Shown here: one piece after another, positions 1 to 9,681 of the stretch
How positions within the stretch are numbered: the first letter of the stretch is position 1
Layout of the letters: every line of letters starts with the position of its first letter
Assembly (NCBI GenBank): GCA_026004615.1
Contig: BPJM01000004.1
Coordinates: 248,001-312,000, forward strand
Source of the DNA: Planctomycetota bacterium
Lineage (GTDB): Bacteria > Planctomycetota > J058 > J103
Direction: 5' to 3'
Length of the DNA stretch: 64,000 nucleotides
The notes under the pieces: model-generated
What the model saw: only the letters and a program-made list of their open reading frames with translations
Databases searched by the model: none
Told to the model about the DNA's origin: nothing
Translations under genes and position numbers: made by a program

Positions 1-449
1 CGCACCCCGTGCTCGCGCAGCGGCAGCACGAGGTTCTTGCGGATCGAGAAGGGAAAGGGGTTGGGACGCTGGAAGATCATGCCGACCCGGCGGCGCAGCG
101 CCACGACGTCGCAGCGCGGCTGGAGCACCTCCTGCTCGCCCACCCGCACGCTGCCGCGCACCTGGCAATCCGGCAACAGCTCGGTCAAACGGTTGAAGCA
201 CGACAGCAGCGTCGTCTTGCCCGCGCCCGAGGGGCCGACGATCGCGCTCACCCGCCCCGCAGGCAGCGCGAGCGTGAGCCCCTCGAGCACCGGCCGGCCG
301 GCGAACGCGACCTGCAGCTCTCGCACCGCGAGCGGCGGCGGGCCGAGCGGCGGCAGGGCGGCGGCTGCCGCCGGCGAGCACCGCGGCGCGCCCGGCGGCG
401 GTGCCTCCACCGCCGGGCCGCTGCCCGCCGCGCCGCGTTCGCTCAGCAT
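1..449 (-). CDS. pstB: Phosphate ABC transporter ATP-binding protein PstB (3' end cut by window)
   Basis: ATPase subunit of the high-affinity phosphate importer; it powers uptake through the PstC/PstA channel at the inner membrane. Reading from the ATG at 449, the protein has a Pro/Ala-rich N-terminal extension of about 40 residues, then the ABC core with Walker A GPSGAGKTT and the Q-loop stretch VGMIFQRPNPFPFSI, where FQRPNPFP is typical of PstB. About 150 codons are present; the signature motif and Walker B lie beyond the window edge. The start overlaps the pstA stop by 7 nt, so the two are probably translationally coupled. It is the last visible gene of a pstS-pstC-pstA-pstB operon. The identification is firm. 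Confidence 0.93.
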   Translation of the reverse strand, partial: MLSERGAAGSGPAVEAPPPGAPRCSPAAAAALPPLGPPPLAVRELQVAFAGRPVLEGLTLALPAGRVSAIVGPSGAGKTTLLSCFNRLTELLPDCQVRGSVRVGEQEVLQPRCDVVALRRRVGMIFQRPNPFPFSIRKNLVLPLREHGV

Positions 450-1363
450 CGGGCGTGCGCGCGAGCTAGCCATCGGTCTGCCATCCATCCCGCCAGCGCG
501 TTGAGACAGAGCAGCACCGCCAGCAGCACCAGCGCCGAGGCATACGCGCGGTGGTTGCCGCCCGGCACGTGCATCGCCAGATCGTAGATGTGGATCGAGA
601 GCGAGCGCCCGGAATCGAGCAGCGAGCCCGGCATCCGGTCGACGTAGCCGCTGGTGAACAACAGCGCCGCCGTCTCCGCCGCCGCGCGCCCGATGCCCAG
701 CACCACCCCGACCAGCAGCGCGGGCGCCGCGGCCGGCAGGAGCACGTGGAGCAGCGTCGCCGCCCGCCCCAGACCCAGCGCGGCCGCTGCGCGGCGCAGC
801 TCCCCCGCCGCCTCGCGCAGTCCCTGCTCGGCCGCGCGCACCGCGATGGGCAAGGCCATGCACGCCAGCGTCAGCCCGCCGGCGAGGATCGAGTAGCCGA
901 GTCCCAGCGTCCGGCAGAACAGCGCGCTGCCGAACAGCCCCATCACGATCGAGGGCACGCCCGCCAGCGCATCGAGGCTCGCGCGGACCCAGCGGCCGCG
1001 CCGCCCGCCCGCCGCCGCCAGCTCGGCGAGCCAGACCGCCGCCCCCAGCCCCAGCGGCAGCGCCACGCTCAGGCAGACTCCGACCAGGAGCAGCGTCGAG
1101 ACCAGGATCGGCAGGATGCCACCGGCCCGCCCCGCGTCCGCCGGCGCCTCCGCCAGCAGCGACCACGACAGCGCCGGCGCCCCACCGGCTGCGATCTCGC
1201 CCACCAGCCAGCCGAGCAGCCCCGCCACCGCGAGCGCCGCCGCCCAGGCGCCGAGCCCGGCCGCGCCCTCGCGCGCCCGCGCCCGGCCGCGCGCTCCCGC
1301 CCGGGCGGGCAGCACCAGCCGGCGCGCCTCGCCCACACCCGCGAGCTCGCGCTGCTCAAGCAT
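443..1363 (-). CDS. pstA: Phosphate ABC transporter permease PstA
   Basis: Inner-membrane permease that pairs with PstC to form the phosphate channel. From the ATG at 1363 it is 306 aa, with about six hydrophobic segments and the permease EAA-type loop around AAAALGLGRAATLLHVLLPAA. An internal PSIVMGLFGSALF segment matches the PstA family pattern. The start was chosen because it overlaps the pstC stop by 8 nt in normal operon fashion; the frame stays open further upstream but then runs in shadow of pstC. The charged N-terminal 45 residues are Arg-rich and precede the first membrane segment. Confidence 0.92.
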   Translation of the reverse strand: MLEQRELAGVGEARRLVLPARAGARGRARAREGAAGLGAWAAALAVAGLLGWLVGEIAAGGAPALSWSLLAEAPADAGRAGGILPILVSTLLLVGVCLSVALPLGLGAAVWLAELAAAGGRRGRWVRASLDALAGVPSIVMGLFGSALFCRTLGLGYSILAGGLTLACMALPIAVRAAEQGLREAAGELRRAAAALGLGRAATLLHVLLPAAAPALLVGVVLGIGRAAAETAALLFTSGYVDRMPGSLLDSGRSLSIHIYDLAMHVPGGNHRAYASALVLLAVLLCLNALAGWMADRWLARAHARC

Positions 1364-2171
1364 GGTGGCCCCGGCGGCCGAACAGGTGCACCGCGCCCAC
1401 CAGCGCCCCCACCATCGCCAGCAGCACCAGCCCGGTGGCGAACAGCGCCGCGCGGTGCTCGCCCGCGGCGTACCCCATCTCGAGCGCGATGTGGGCGGTG
1501 AGCGCGCGTACCGGCGCGAGCCCATCGGCGGGCACCGCGATCACGTTGCCGCACACCATGAGCACCGCCATGGTCTCCCCCACCGCCCGCACCGCGGCCA
1601 ACAGCACCCCGGCGGCCAGCCCCGCGCGTGCCGCCGGCAGCGCCACGGCTCGCACCGTCGCCCAGCGCCCCAGCCCCAGCGCCGCCGCCCCGCGCCACAG
1701 CTCCGGCGGCAGCCGGGCCAGGCTGGCGTCGGCGAACAGCGCCACCGTCGGCAGCACCATCACCGCCAGCACCAGCATGCCGGCGAGCAGGCAGGTCCCC
1801 GGCGGGCGCAGTCGCGCCAGCAGCGGGACCAGCACCACCAGCGCCCACAGACCGTAGACCACCGAGGGGATGCCGGCCAGCAGCTCCACCGCGCGCCGGT
1901 ACGGGCGCACGAGCGCCTGGGGGGCATAGAAGTGGACGAACACCGCCGAGGCGATTCCGAGCGGTGCCGCCAGCGCCACCGCCCCGCCGGCGACGAGCAG
2001 CGTCCCCCACACCAGCGGCCCGATGCCGAAGCGGCCGGCGGTGGGCTGCCAGCTGGCGTCGGTGAACAGCCGCCCGCCGCCCACGCGCAACAATAGCGGC
2101 AGCGCCTCGGCGAGCACGAACGCCAGCACCAGCACCACCAGCCCGCCCGCCAGCGCCGCCGAGCCGCGCAT
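1356..2171 (-). CDS. pstC: Phosphate ABC transporter permease PstC
   Basis: Second permease of the Pst phosphate importer. From ATG 2171 it encodes 271 aa with about six membrane spans. Family landmarks are the AGIPSVVYGLWAL segment (PstC/PstA signature) and the cytoplasmic loop GAAALGLGRWATVRAVALPA that contacts PstB. A GETMAVLMVCGN segment near the C terminus is also typical. It starts 19 nt after pstS and overlaps pstA. The protein is somewhat short for PstC because the periplasmic loop after the first span is brief. Confidence 0.92.
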   Translation of the reverse strand: MRGSAALAGGLVVLVLAFVLAEALPLLLRVGGGRLFTDASWQPTAGRFGIGPLVWGTLLVAGGAVALAAPLGIASAVFVHFYAPQALVRPYRRAVELLAGIPSVVYGLWALVVLVPLLARLRPPGTCLLAGMLVLAVMVLPTVALFADASLARLPPELWRGAAALGLGRWATVRAVALPAARAGLAAGVLLAAVRAVGETMAVLMVCGNVIAVPADGLAPVRALTAHIALEMGYAAGEHRAALFATGLVLLAMVGALVGAVHLFGRRGHHA

Positions 2172-2190
2172 CCACCACCGCAGCGCCGCC

Positions 2191-3036
2191 TCAGCGCTCC
2201 AGCGGCACGAAGCCCTGCGTTCGTACCAGGTCATCCACCCCCTCCGCGCGCGCGAAGTCGAGCAGCTCGCGCACCAGCCCTCCGGGCTCGCCGCGCGTGA
2301 CCAGCAGCAGCGGGCGCACCAGCGGATAGCGCCCCGCCGCGATCTGTTCCGCGCTCGGCACCACCCCATCCAGCGCCAGCAGCTTGATCGGCACCCCCCG
2401 CCGCACGTCCGCGGCCGCGGTGCCGATCGAGACGTAGCCGATCGCACCCGGGTTGGCGGCGACGGTCTTGACCCCGTGCTCGTTGTCGCCCACCAGCGCC
2501 TGGGCGCGGATCTCCGCGGCCTGCAGCCCGAAGTGCTCCAGGAACACGAGCAGGGTTCCGCGGCCGGCGGCCTTGCTGACGACGGTGATCGGTCCCGGCC
2601 GGCCACCCAGCTGCTCCCAGCGCGTGAGCTGGCCGCGGAAGATCGCCCGGACCTGGGGCGTGCTCAGCCCGGGCAGCGGGTTGGTGGCGTGCGCGATGAG
2701 CGCGATGCCGTCGCGCGCGAGCGCGAACGCGCGCAGCTGGGCGGCCTCCGCCCCCAGCAAGGGCCGCGACACGAGGCCGAGCCCGGCCATGCCGGCGAGC
2801 ACATCCTGCACCCCCCGCGACGAACCGCCCGCCTGCACGTCCACGCGCACTCCGGGGTGGTGCGCTTCGAAGCGCTTGCCGATCTCGGCCATGAGCGGCG
2901 CCAGCGTGCTGGAGCCGGTGGCCACCAGCCGCGCGCCCGCGCCCGCGCCGCGGCAGCGCCCGCCGTGCGCGCCGAGCGCCACCGCCCCGGCGAGCACGGC
3001 CAGCAGCGCTCCTGCCTTCCAGCCCCTGCTCCCCAT
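2191..3036 (-). CDS. pstS: Phosphate-binding periplasmic protein PstS
   Basis: Periplasmic phosphate receptor of the Pst system, 281 aa. It has an N-terminal signal peptide (Lys/Arg, then AGALLAVLAGAVALGA) and the phosphate-binding-loop sequences GSSTLAPLM, GGSSRGVQDV and SKAAGRGTLLVF, which line the anion site in this family. The C-terminal segment with VRPLLLVTRGEPGG is also typical. It is the first gene of the pst operon. The signal peptide appears to lack a clear lipobox, so it is probably soluble periplasmic rather than lipid-anchored. No phoU is visible, but the operon runs off the window. Confidence 0.92.
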   Translation of the reverse strand: MGSRGWKAGALLAVLAGAVALGAHGGRCRGAGAGARLVATGSSTLAPLMAEIGKRFEAHHPGVRVDVQAGGSSRGVQDVLAGMAGLGLVSRPLLGAEAAQLRAFALARDGIALIAHATNPLPGLSTPQVRAIFRGQLTRWEQLGGRPGPITVVSKAAGRGTLLVFLEHFGLQAAEIRAQALVGDNEHGVKTVAANPGAIGYVSIGTAAADVRRGVPIKLLALDGVVPSAEQIAAGRYPLVRPLLLVTRGEPGGLVRELLDFARAEGVDDLVRTQGFVPLER

Positions 3037-3424
3037 CCGCCCGCTGCCTCCGCGCGCGGCGAGCCGCCCCGGGGCGGGCCGCGCCGCCGGCCGCTGTGCG
3101 CTGGCCGGGGGGGCTCGCCTGCCTCGCCCGTGCCGTGCCCGCGCGCCAGCCGCCGGCGCGCTGCCACCGTCCAGGCGTTACGCGGTGGGCCCGCGGACTA
3201 TTCCCGCGCTGCCCCGCGACCCCGCCGCTGTGCCCGCGCCCGCCCGCCGCCCGGACAGCAGCGCCGGTCGCAGGGGATCGCCCCACGCCGGAAAGCACCC
3301 CCGCGGGCGCGCGCTGCCCTCGAGGGGCACCGGGTGCGGGCGCGCGGTGGCGCCCGCGCCCCCGGCGGCGCGGGCGGCCGCGCGCGGCAGGAGCCTGGGG
3401 GCCGCGGGCCGGCAGACCGCGGGC
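3037..3424. other. Gene-free stretch upstream of the pst operon
   Basis: About 390 bases between pstS and the end of the APC-USP gene. It should hold the pst operon promoter and possibly a PhoB site. I looked for Pho-box-like repeats and a sigma-70 promoter on the minus strand and saw nothing convincing. Open frames here are long only because stop codons are rare at this GC content, and none has a recognisable product. Confidence 0.5.
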
Positions 3425-5755
3425 TCAGGATCTGCCGGCGCGGGCGCGGGCGGTGCCGGCCCGGGCGCCGGCGAGCGCGAGCAGCGGGCAGGGGGCATGG
3501 CGCGCCACCTGGAGCACGAACTCGCCGATCAGCACGCGCCGCCCGCGCCGCCGCCCCAGTCCCAGCACGAGCAGATCGGCGGCGGCGGCGTGCTCGAGGA
3601 CCGCCGCCGCGGCGTCGGCGGCCTCGACGATCGTGCACTGGGCGTGCGACAGCCCCATGTCCTCGGCCTCGAGGAGCATGAGCTGCTCGGCACGCGTGCG
3701 GTCCGCCCCCGGCGCCAGCACGCGCAGCAGCCGCACCGTGCGCGCGCCCTCGCGCACCAGCGTGCCCACCACCCGCGCCCGCAACCGGTCGTGGCTCGCC
3801 TGGCCGGCCACCGGGACCAGCACCCGCCGCACCGAGGCGTCCAGCTCCCAGCCCGCCGGCGCCTGCAGGATCGCGAGGTCGGCGGCGGTCTGTTCGATCA
3901 GCTGGTCCAGCAGCGCGGTGCCGGCCGGCTCCTCCAGCCGGCTCATGCCGAGCAGCAGCACCTCGGGGTGGCGCTCGCGGACCACGGCCGCGATGCCCGC
4001 GGGCACGTCCGGCTCCAGCCGCACCACCGCCTCGAAGCCCCGGCCGTGCCGCGCGGACGCCGCCAGCGCCCGGCGCAGCGCCGCCTGCACCCGGTCGTAG
4101 GCGGCGAGCGCGCCGGCGGGCTCGCCCGCATGCGCGGCGATGCCGAGCGCCAGCACCCGGCCCGCGCCCGGTACCGCGAGCGCGTGCGCGAAGCTCATCA
4201 GCGCCTCGGCGCGCTCGGGATTGGCGAGCGGCACCAGCACCAGCGGGCGGCGGCCGCGCAGCCGCACCAGATCCGCATCCAGCGCCTCGGCCCGCGCCGC
4301 CACCGCCACCGCCGCCCGCCGGAAGTAGCCCAGATACAGCGCCCCGCCGGCGAGCAGCCACACCGCCGCCACCAGCGCCGCCGCCGGCACCTGGGCGGCC
4401 TGGAAGGCCCCCAGCCCGAGGCAGCCCGCCACCCCGAGCAGCGGCAACGCCGGATACAGCGGCGAGCGGAAGCCCGGGGTGCGCCCGATGCGCGCCCGCA
4501 CCAGCAGTCCCGCCCCGTTGGCGAGTGCGAACGAGACCAGGAAGATCAACGAGGCGGCGGCGCCCGCGGTCTCGACCTCGCCGGTGGAGGTTGCGACCCG
4601 CGATCGCGATCCGCCGCCGTCAGCAGCACCGCGCGCACCGGGTTGCCGCTGCGCCCCTGCAGGCGCGCCAGCCCGCGCGGCAGCGCTCGGTCGCAGCCCA
4701 TGGCGTAGGCGACGCGCGAGCCGCCGAGCATCGCCGCCCCGAGCGCGGTGAAGGTGGCGAGCAGCCCCGCCGCGGTGACGAACCCCCTCGCCGAGCGGAC
4801 CGGCGAAGCGCGCCGCGCCGCCACCGCCACCGCCGCCTCACCGTGCTCGCCCAGCTCCCGCCACGCCTCGCCGCCTGCGGGCGGCCCGCCCGCGGTCAGC
4901 ATCACGAACAGCAGTCCCAGGTACACCAGCAGCGTGATGCCGATCGACAGGAACATGGCGCGGGGGATGGTGCGGGTGGGCGCGCGCACCTCGTGGCTCA
5001 CGGTCGTGACGACCTCGAAGCCCTCGAGCGCGATGAAGGTGAAGCCCATGGCGGCGAGCGTGCCGCCGAAGCCGAAGGGGAACAGGGGCGTGAAGGCCTG
5101 GGCGAGCGTGCCGGCCGGGCGAGCCCACAGCGCCACCAGCCCGCTGGCGATCAACGCCGCGAACACCACCACCTTGAGCAGCGAGACCAGGTTGCCGGCG
5201 CGCGCGCCGCGCGTGCAGAGCAGTGCCGCGTAGAGCACCGCCACCAGCACCGCGGCGAGCACCGGCAGCCACGGCGGTGCGGCGAGCGGCCGGCCGAGCC
5301 AGCCCGAGGCCTGCTCCAGCCCGTAGGCGAAAAAGCCGCCGAAGCCGAGCGCGTACAGCGCGCAGGCGACCGCATAGGCGAACCAGAGCACCCACCCGGC
5401 GGCAAACCCGCCCCCGATGGGGAACACCTTCTTGGCGTAGACGTAGGCGCCGCCGGCCTCGGGAAACGCCGTCGCCAGCTCGGCGAAGCTGAACGCGGTC
5501 AGCAGCGCCAGCAGCCCGTTGAGGCCGAAGGCGACGATGGCGCTCGGGCCGGCGACGCGCAGCGCCACCCCCGCTCAACACGAAGATCCCGGCGCCGACC
5601 ATGGCGCCCACCCCGACCATGGTGGCGCCGAACAGCCCCAGCCCGCCGCCGGGGGCGTGCAGGCGCGGCCGTTGCGCCGGCTGCTCGGGGACCATAGCCT
5701 CGGCGGGGCCCCCCGCCGGCGCGGCGCCCGCGCCCCTGCCCGGCTCCACCGTCAT
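3425..5755 (-). CDS. APC-family amino-acid permease fused to universal stress (USP) domains, frameshifted
   Basis: Reading from ATG 5755 gives the start of an amino acid-polyamine-organocation transporter: VGVGAMVGAGIFVLSG, then (next frame) VALRVAGPSAIVAFGLNGLL and FAELATAFPEAGGAYVY, both classic APC motifs, and about 12 membrane spans. After the permease come about 250 soluble residues with two USP-like repeats (LVPLANPERAEALMSFAHAL; RVLVPVAGQASHDRLRARVV). The frame changes twice: in a run of five C at 5568-5572, and around 4597-4612, where two extra bases restore TAAIAIAVATSTGEVETAG. The sequence is good on both sides of each break, so sequencing errors are more likely than a true pseudogene. 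The substrate is unknown; cationic or neutral amino acids are usual for APC-USP fusions. Confidence 0.82.
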
Positions 5756-6136
5756 GCCGCCACGTCCGGCGGGCGGCGCAGCGGGCGCGCCGCCTGCACC
5801 GGCCGCGCCAGCCGCCTGGGCAGCTGGGCGCGGGTGCGGTGCCGGCTGCGGTGGCGCTGCGCCAGCGGGTGGAGCACGCCCGCGGTTGTCGATGCGCCGG
5901 GCCAGGTGCGCGCGGATTGCCCGGCGCGGCCGTTCGTCGAGCGCGGCCGAGCCGCGCGCGTGCCACAGTGGCTCGACGCGCGAGGCGGTGACCTCGATGG
6001 GCTGCCCGCCCGGTTCGACCATGGGCGCCATGCTACCACGCGTTCGCCCCGGGCGCGCAAGTCCATCTCGCTGGCGGCGCCGGCCGGTCCGATGCCGCTT
6101 GCGCCCGGCGGCCCGGGGTGCGAGACTCGTGCCGTC
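5756..6136. other. Divergent intergenic region between permease and thioesterase genes
   Basis: About 380 bases separating two divergent genes, so it should contain promoters in both directions. No clear -35/-10 pair, operator or RNA structure could be picked out, and open frames crossing it show no family resemblance. Confidence 0.4.
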
Positions 6137-6571
6137 ATGAGCAGCGCACCGAGCTTCGAGTCGCGGGCGCCGATGCACGAGATGCACCACCCCTTCGCGC
6201 GGTTGTTGGGCATCCGGATCGAGGTGGACGCGGCGGGGCGGCCGCAGGGGCGGGTGCGGGTCGGGCCCGAGCACCACAACCCGGCCGGGGTGGCGCACGG
6301 GGGGCTGGTGTTCGCCCTCGCCGACACGGTGATGGGGGCCGCGGTCCACCTGCGGGACAATCCCGAGCGGGCGGTGTTCCTGGCCACCGATGTGCACGTG
6401 CGCTACCTCCGGCCGGTGATCGAGGGCGAGCTGCATGCGACGGCCCAGCTCGAGGCCGCGACGCGCAACACGCGCGTGCTCTCTGCCCGCGTGGTGCGCG
6501 AGGGCGACGGGGCGGTGGTGGCGCTTTTGACCTCGCGCTACCAGCGCCTGCAGGCCCCACCGGCGGGCTGA
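6137..6571 (+). CDS. PaaI-like hotdog-fold thioesterase
   Basis: A 144-aa protein with the hotdog thioesterase pattern: HNPAGVAHGGLVFALAD over the central helix, then LATDVHVRYLRPVIEG and a C-terminal strand set. The HGG(L/M) element with a following Ala-Asp is the PaaI/YbgC-like active-site region; these enzymes hydrolyse acyl-CoA thioesters in the cytoplasm. The start at ATG 6137 gives a short polar leader; ATG 6173 (MHEMHHPF) is an alternative. Natural substrate cannot be told. It is divergent from the permease and precedes a small membrane protein by 78 nt. Confidence 0.82.
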   Translation: MSSAPSFESRAPMHEMHHPFARLLGIRIEVDAAGRPQGRVRVGPEHHNPAGVAHGGLVFALADTVMGAAVHLRDNPERAVFLATDVHVRYLRPVIEGELHATAQLEAATRNTRVLSARVVREGDGAVVALLTSRYQRLQAPPAG

Positions 6572-6649
6572 GACGGCCGCGGCGCGCGGGCGCATCACAC
6601 CGCGACGGCGCGCCAGCGGGCCCGCTGGCGCGGAGGGAGGGGGTCTGGG

Positions 6650-7243
6650 ATGATCCGCACTGCCCATGCGGCGGCGAGCTGGCTCGCGGCGCTCGCCTTC
6701 GCCGCCCTGTTCGGCGGGCATCTGTTCGAGACCTGCGTGCTGGTGCCCCACTGGAGCGCGAGCCCCGAGGCGCTGCGCAGCTGGCTCGCCGCGCCCCAGA
6801 GGCCCGACGTGCCGGGCTACATGGCGGTGCTCGTGCCGGCGGCGCTCGGGCTGGCGCTGCTCGCGCCGTTGCTGGGGCTGCTGGCCGAGCGCCGCCGGCT
6901 CTGGCCCTCGGTGCTCGCTGCCGGCTGCATGCTCGGGCATCTGGCGATCGTGCTGGTGGTGTTCGTGCCCATGGAGCGCGCCCTCGGCCTCTTGCCGCCG
7001 CCGCCGGGCACCGCCCCGCCGGCACTCGGCGAGGCGGAGCTCGCCGCGCTGCTCCAGCAGTGGCGCGCCTGGAACGGGGCCCGTCTGGTGCTCGATGCGG
7101 CGGCCTTGTGCGCTGCGATCGCAGCGGCCGGCAACCTCCGGTTGCCCGAGCCGCCGGACGACGATGAGGGGCGGGCGCCAGGAGCGGGCGGCCCCACCGC
7201 CCGCGCACCGCTGCCCGGAGCCGCTCAACCCTGCGGGTCGTGA
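6650..7243 (+). CDS. Small multi-span membrane protein, DUF1772-like
   Basis: 197 aa with four predicted membrane helices. The first helix is followed by FETCVLVPHWSASPEALRSW and the last is preceded by WRAWNGARLVLDA. This layout (aromatic-Glu/His pair after helix 1, a W..WN.aR box before helix 4) recalls the DUF1772/anthrone-oxygenase-like family, but the match is by eye only. The C-terminal 30 residues are polar and Pro/Gly-rich. It has a strong ribosome site (GGAGGGAGGGGG) before ATG 6650. The 3' end overlaps the convergent kinase gene by 19 nt. Function unknown. Confidence 0.6.
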   Translation: MIRTAHAAASWLAALAFAALFGGHLFETCVLVPHWSASPEALRSWLAAPQRPDVPGYMAVLVPAALGLALLAPLLGLLAERRRLWPSVLAAGCMLGHLAIVLVVFVPMERALGLLPPPPGTAPPALGEAELAALLQQWRAWNGARLVLDAAALCAAIAAAGNLRLPEPPDDDEGRAPGAGGPTARAPLPGAAQPCGS

Positions 7244-9531
7244 GCCGATCCAGCCGCGGGCGCCTGGTGCAGCAGCGCCTGCAGGTCCGCCTCGACGAGG
7301 TAGGTCCAGCCCAGGGTCGGCAGCTCGTAGAACACATACAGCGTGCGGCCGGCGGCGGTGTCGCGTTCGAGCCGGCCGGTGCGCTGGGCGAGGATCGCCT
7401 CGCGCAGCGGCTGCGGCTCCAGCGGCACGAGCTGGCGCGCGCCGTGCAGCTCGCCGGCGCGATACCGCCGCAACGGCTCGCTGCTGCGCACCACCACGCG
7501 GCCGCTGCTGTCCAACAGGAAGGTCTCCCGCACCGCGGGCTGCTCGGGCATGCTGAGCAGCTCCTCGATCAGATCGTCGAAGGTGACCTCGATGCCGGCG
7601 ACCCCGAGCAGCGTGCCGTCCTCGTCGTGGAGCATGGTCACGCACGGCAGGATCATGCCCTGGCCCTGCAGGTCGAGATAGGGGTTGCCCCAGCGCAGGC
7701 CGCGGCCCTGCAGCGCGAGCTCGTACCAGGGCCGCCGCCGCGGGTCGTACTCCGGCGGGTAGCCGCCCTTGCCCGGGTAGGAGACGAACAGCCCGCTCTT
7801 GAGCCCCACGTAGGCCCAGCGGATCGGCACCCCGGTCTCGGCCAGCAGCCGCCGCTGCTGCGCGGGGTCGAGCGGTAGGTGCGCATCCGCGCGGCTGTCC
7901 AGCAACAGCTGCCGCAAGCGGTGGCGGAGCGCATACAGACGGGCGAGATCTGGCGCCACCTCCTCAGGCCGCACCCCGGGCGCGAGCTTGTAGCCCGGCC
8001 AGTCGATGCTGATCGGCTTTTGATACAGCGGCGAGAGCGCGAGGTCGGGGGGGGCGCGCGCGGGGTCCTCGAAGTCCGCGGAGGCGTAGTACGGGGGCTG
8101 TGCCTGCTGGCCGTGGCGCAGCGCCTGGCTCGCCAGCGCGGCCAGCGCGCGCAGCTGGCCCTCGAGCCGCTGGAAGTGATTGTCGATGCGGTGGCTCTGC
8201 TGCGCGACCGCGGTGTTGAACCGGTTGAGCCGTTCCTCGCGCGCGCGCGCCGCCATCTGCTCGCGCAGCGCCCAGGCGAAGAGACCGGCGCACAACAGCA
8301 CGATGCACAGCAGCGCCGCCAGCGTCGCCTCGCGGTGCCGGCCGAGCCAGCGCGCCAGCCGCTGGAGCGGGTTGTCCGGCCGGGCCAGTACCTGCTCGCC
8401 CCGCAGATACCGGCGCAGATCCTCGGCCAGCTCGGCCACCGAGGCGTAGCGCTGCTCGCGCTCGAACGCGATCGCCTTGCGCACGATCGCCTCCAGCTCG
8501 CGCGGGATCTTCTCGCGGCCGGTGAGGTGCTCGACCGGCTGGATCTGCCCGGTCAAGACGTTGCTCATGACCTCGGCGACCGAGTCGCCGGCGACCGCCG
8601 GCTTGAGGCAGATCAGCTCGTACAGGATCACCCCGAGCGAATACAGATCGCTCCGCCCGTCCAGCTCGTCGTTGCGGCCCTCGGCCTGCTCCGGCGACAT
8701 GTAGCGAGGGGTGCCGACCACCTGGCCCTGGAGCGTGTGCCGGGCCTGCGAGACGCTCGGACCCATGTCCGCCAGCTCGACGACCTCGCCCCCCGGCGCC
8801 TCTGCGGCGCGGCCGGCCGGCCCCATGAGCCGCGCCAGGCCCCAGTCCATCACATAGACCTCGCCGTACTCCCCGATCATGATGTTGGCCGGCTTGAGAT
8901 CGCGGTGCAGGACCCCGCGGGCATGCGCGAAGGCCACCGCGTCGCACACCTTGAGGAAGTGCTCGAGCCGGCGCGGCAGCGCCAGCTCGGAGCCGAGCGG
9001 CTCGCCGGCCGCGAAGCGGGCGCGGCACAGCTCGATGACCGCTTCCAGCGTGCGGCCGCGCACCAGCTTCATCGTCATCGCGATCTCGCCGCCCGCACCC
9101 ACCTCCAGCCCGTGCACGGGCACGATGTGCGGGTGATCGAGCTGCGCCGTGATGCACGCCTCGTCGCGAAAGCGGGCGGCGAGGCTCGCCGGCAGGTCGG
9201 GATCGCGGCGCAGCACCTTGTAGGCGATCCTGCGGCCGAGCACGCGGTCGCGCGCCAGATAGACCGCGCCCATGCCGCCCTCGCCGAGCCGCTCGAGGAT
9301 CTCGTAGCGCTGCGCGCCCTGCCCCCCCGCTCCGCCGCCGGCCTGGGGGCTGCGCACGATCTGCGGATAGAGCGCGTAGTAGGCCTGCTGCGAGATGTAG
9401 CCGCACTGATACAGATAGCCCAGGAAGTGGGCCGGATCCGCCGAGCCGGTGTGCTGCACGAAGCCCCGGAAGGCCGCCGCCACGTCGACGCTGGCGTAGG
9501 GCTGGACCTGCTGGAGCTGCTCCGGGCTCAT
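7225..9531 (-). CDS. Membrane Ser/Thr protein kinase with C-terminal dCache sensor
   Basis: 768 aa. Residues 1-60 form a helical domain of unknown role (YLYQCGYISQQAYYALYP). Residues about 76-340 are a Hanks-type kinase: GEGGMGAVYLARD loop, Lys105 in AYKVL, HRDLKPAN catalytic loop, DWG in place of DFG, and GTPRYMSPEQ. One membrane helix follows (about 375-395, LLCIVLLCAGLFAWAL), then about 370 extracytoplasmic residues with dCache landmarks (DPRRRPWYELAL, GVAGIEVTFDDLIEELL). The likely role is to phosphorylate cytoplasmic targets in response to a small periplasmic ligand. The order, with the sensor after the kinase, fits a type-II membrane layout. The start at ATG 9531 follows an open but uncharacteristic stretch. 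Confidence 0.88.
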   Translation of the reverse strand: MSPEQLQQVQPYASVDVAAAFRGFVQHTGSADPAHFLGYLYQCGYISQQAYYALYPQIVRSPQAGGGAGGQGAQRYEILERLGEGGMGAVYLARDRVLGRRIAYKVLRRDPDLPASLAARFRDEACITAQLDHPHIVPVHGLEVGAGGEIAMTMKLVRGRTLEAVIELCRARFAAGEPLGSELALPRRLEHFLKVCDAVAFAHARGVLHRDLKPANIMIGEYGEVYVMDWGLARLMGPAGRAAEAPGGEVVELADMGPSVSQARHTLQGQVVGTPRYMSPEQAEGRNDELDGRSDLYSLGVILYELICLKPAVAGDSVAEVMSNVLTGQIQPVEHLTGREKIPRELEAIVRKAIAFEREQRYASVAELAEDLRRYLRGEQVLARPDNPLQRLARWLGRHREATLAALLCIVLLCAGLFAWALREQMAARAREERLNRFNTAVAQQSHRIDNHFQRLEGQLRALAALASQALRHGQQAQPPYYASADFEDPARAPPDLALSPLYQKPISIDWPGYKLAPGVRPEEVAPDLARLYALRHRLRQLLLDSRADAHLPLDPAQQRRLLAETGVPIRWAYVGLKSGLFVSYPGKGGYPPEYDPRRRPWYELALQGRGLRWGNPYLDLQGQGMILPCVTMLHDEDGTLLGVAGIEVTFDDLIEELLSMPEQPAVRETFLLDSSGRVVVRSSEPLRRYRAGELHGARQLVPLEPQPLREAILAQRTGRLERDTAAGRTLYVFYELPTLGWTYLVEADLQALLHQAPAAGSAHDPQG

Positions 9532-9681
9532 GCCGGAAAAGGTACCCGAAAGACCGCATCCTGGCGAGGCGACAGCGGCTCTGGCCACGGTGCGGGGCAG
9601 ACGCGGTATCATGGCGAGGCCGGGTGCGGGCTTCGGCTCGAGGCCGCGCCCGGGGGCGCGGGCGCAGGCAGGGGCGAGGGC

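Noticed and set aside
3037..3424. A Pho box upstream of pstS
   Set aside because: No pair of TGTCA-like repeats with the right spacing was found.
4838..7645. A 935-codon minus-strand frame
   Set aside because: Only its last part (below 5755) is the true N terminus of the APC permease; the rest is antisense to the thioesterase and membrane-protein genes.
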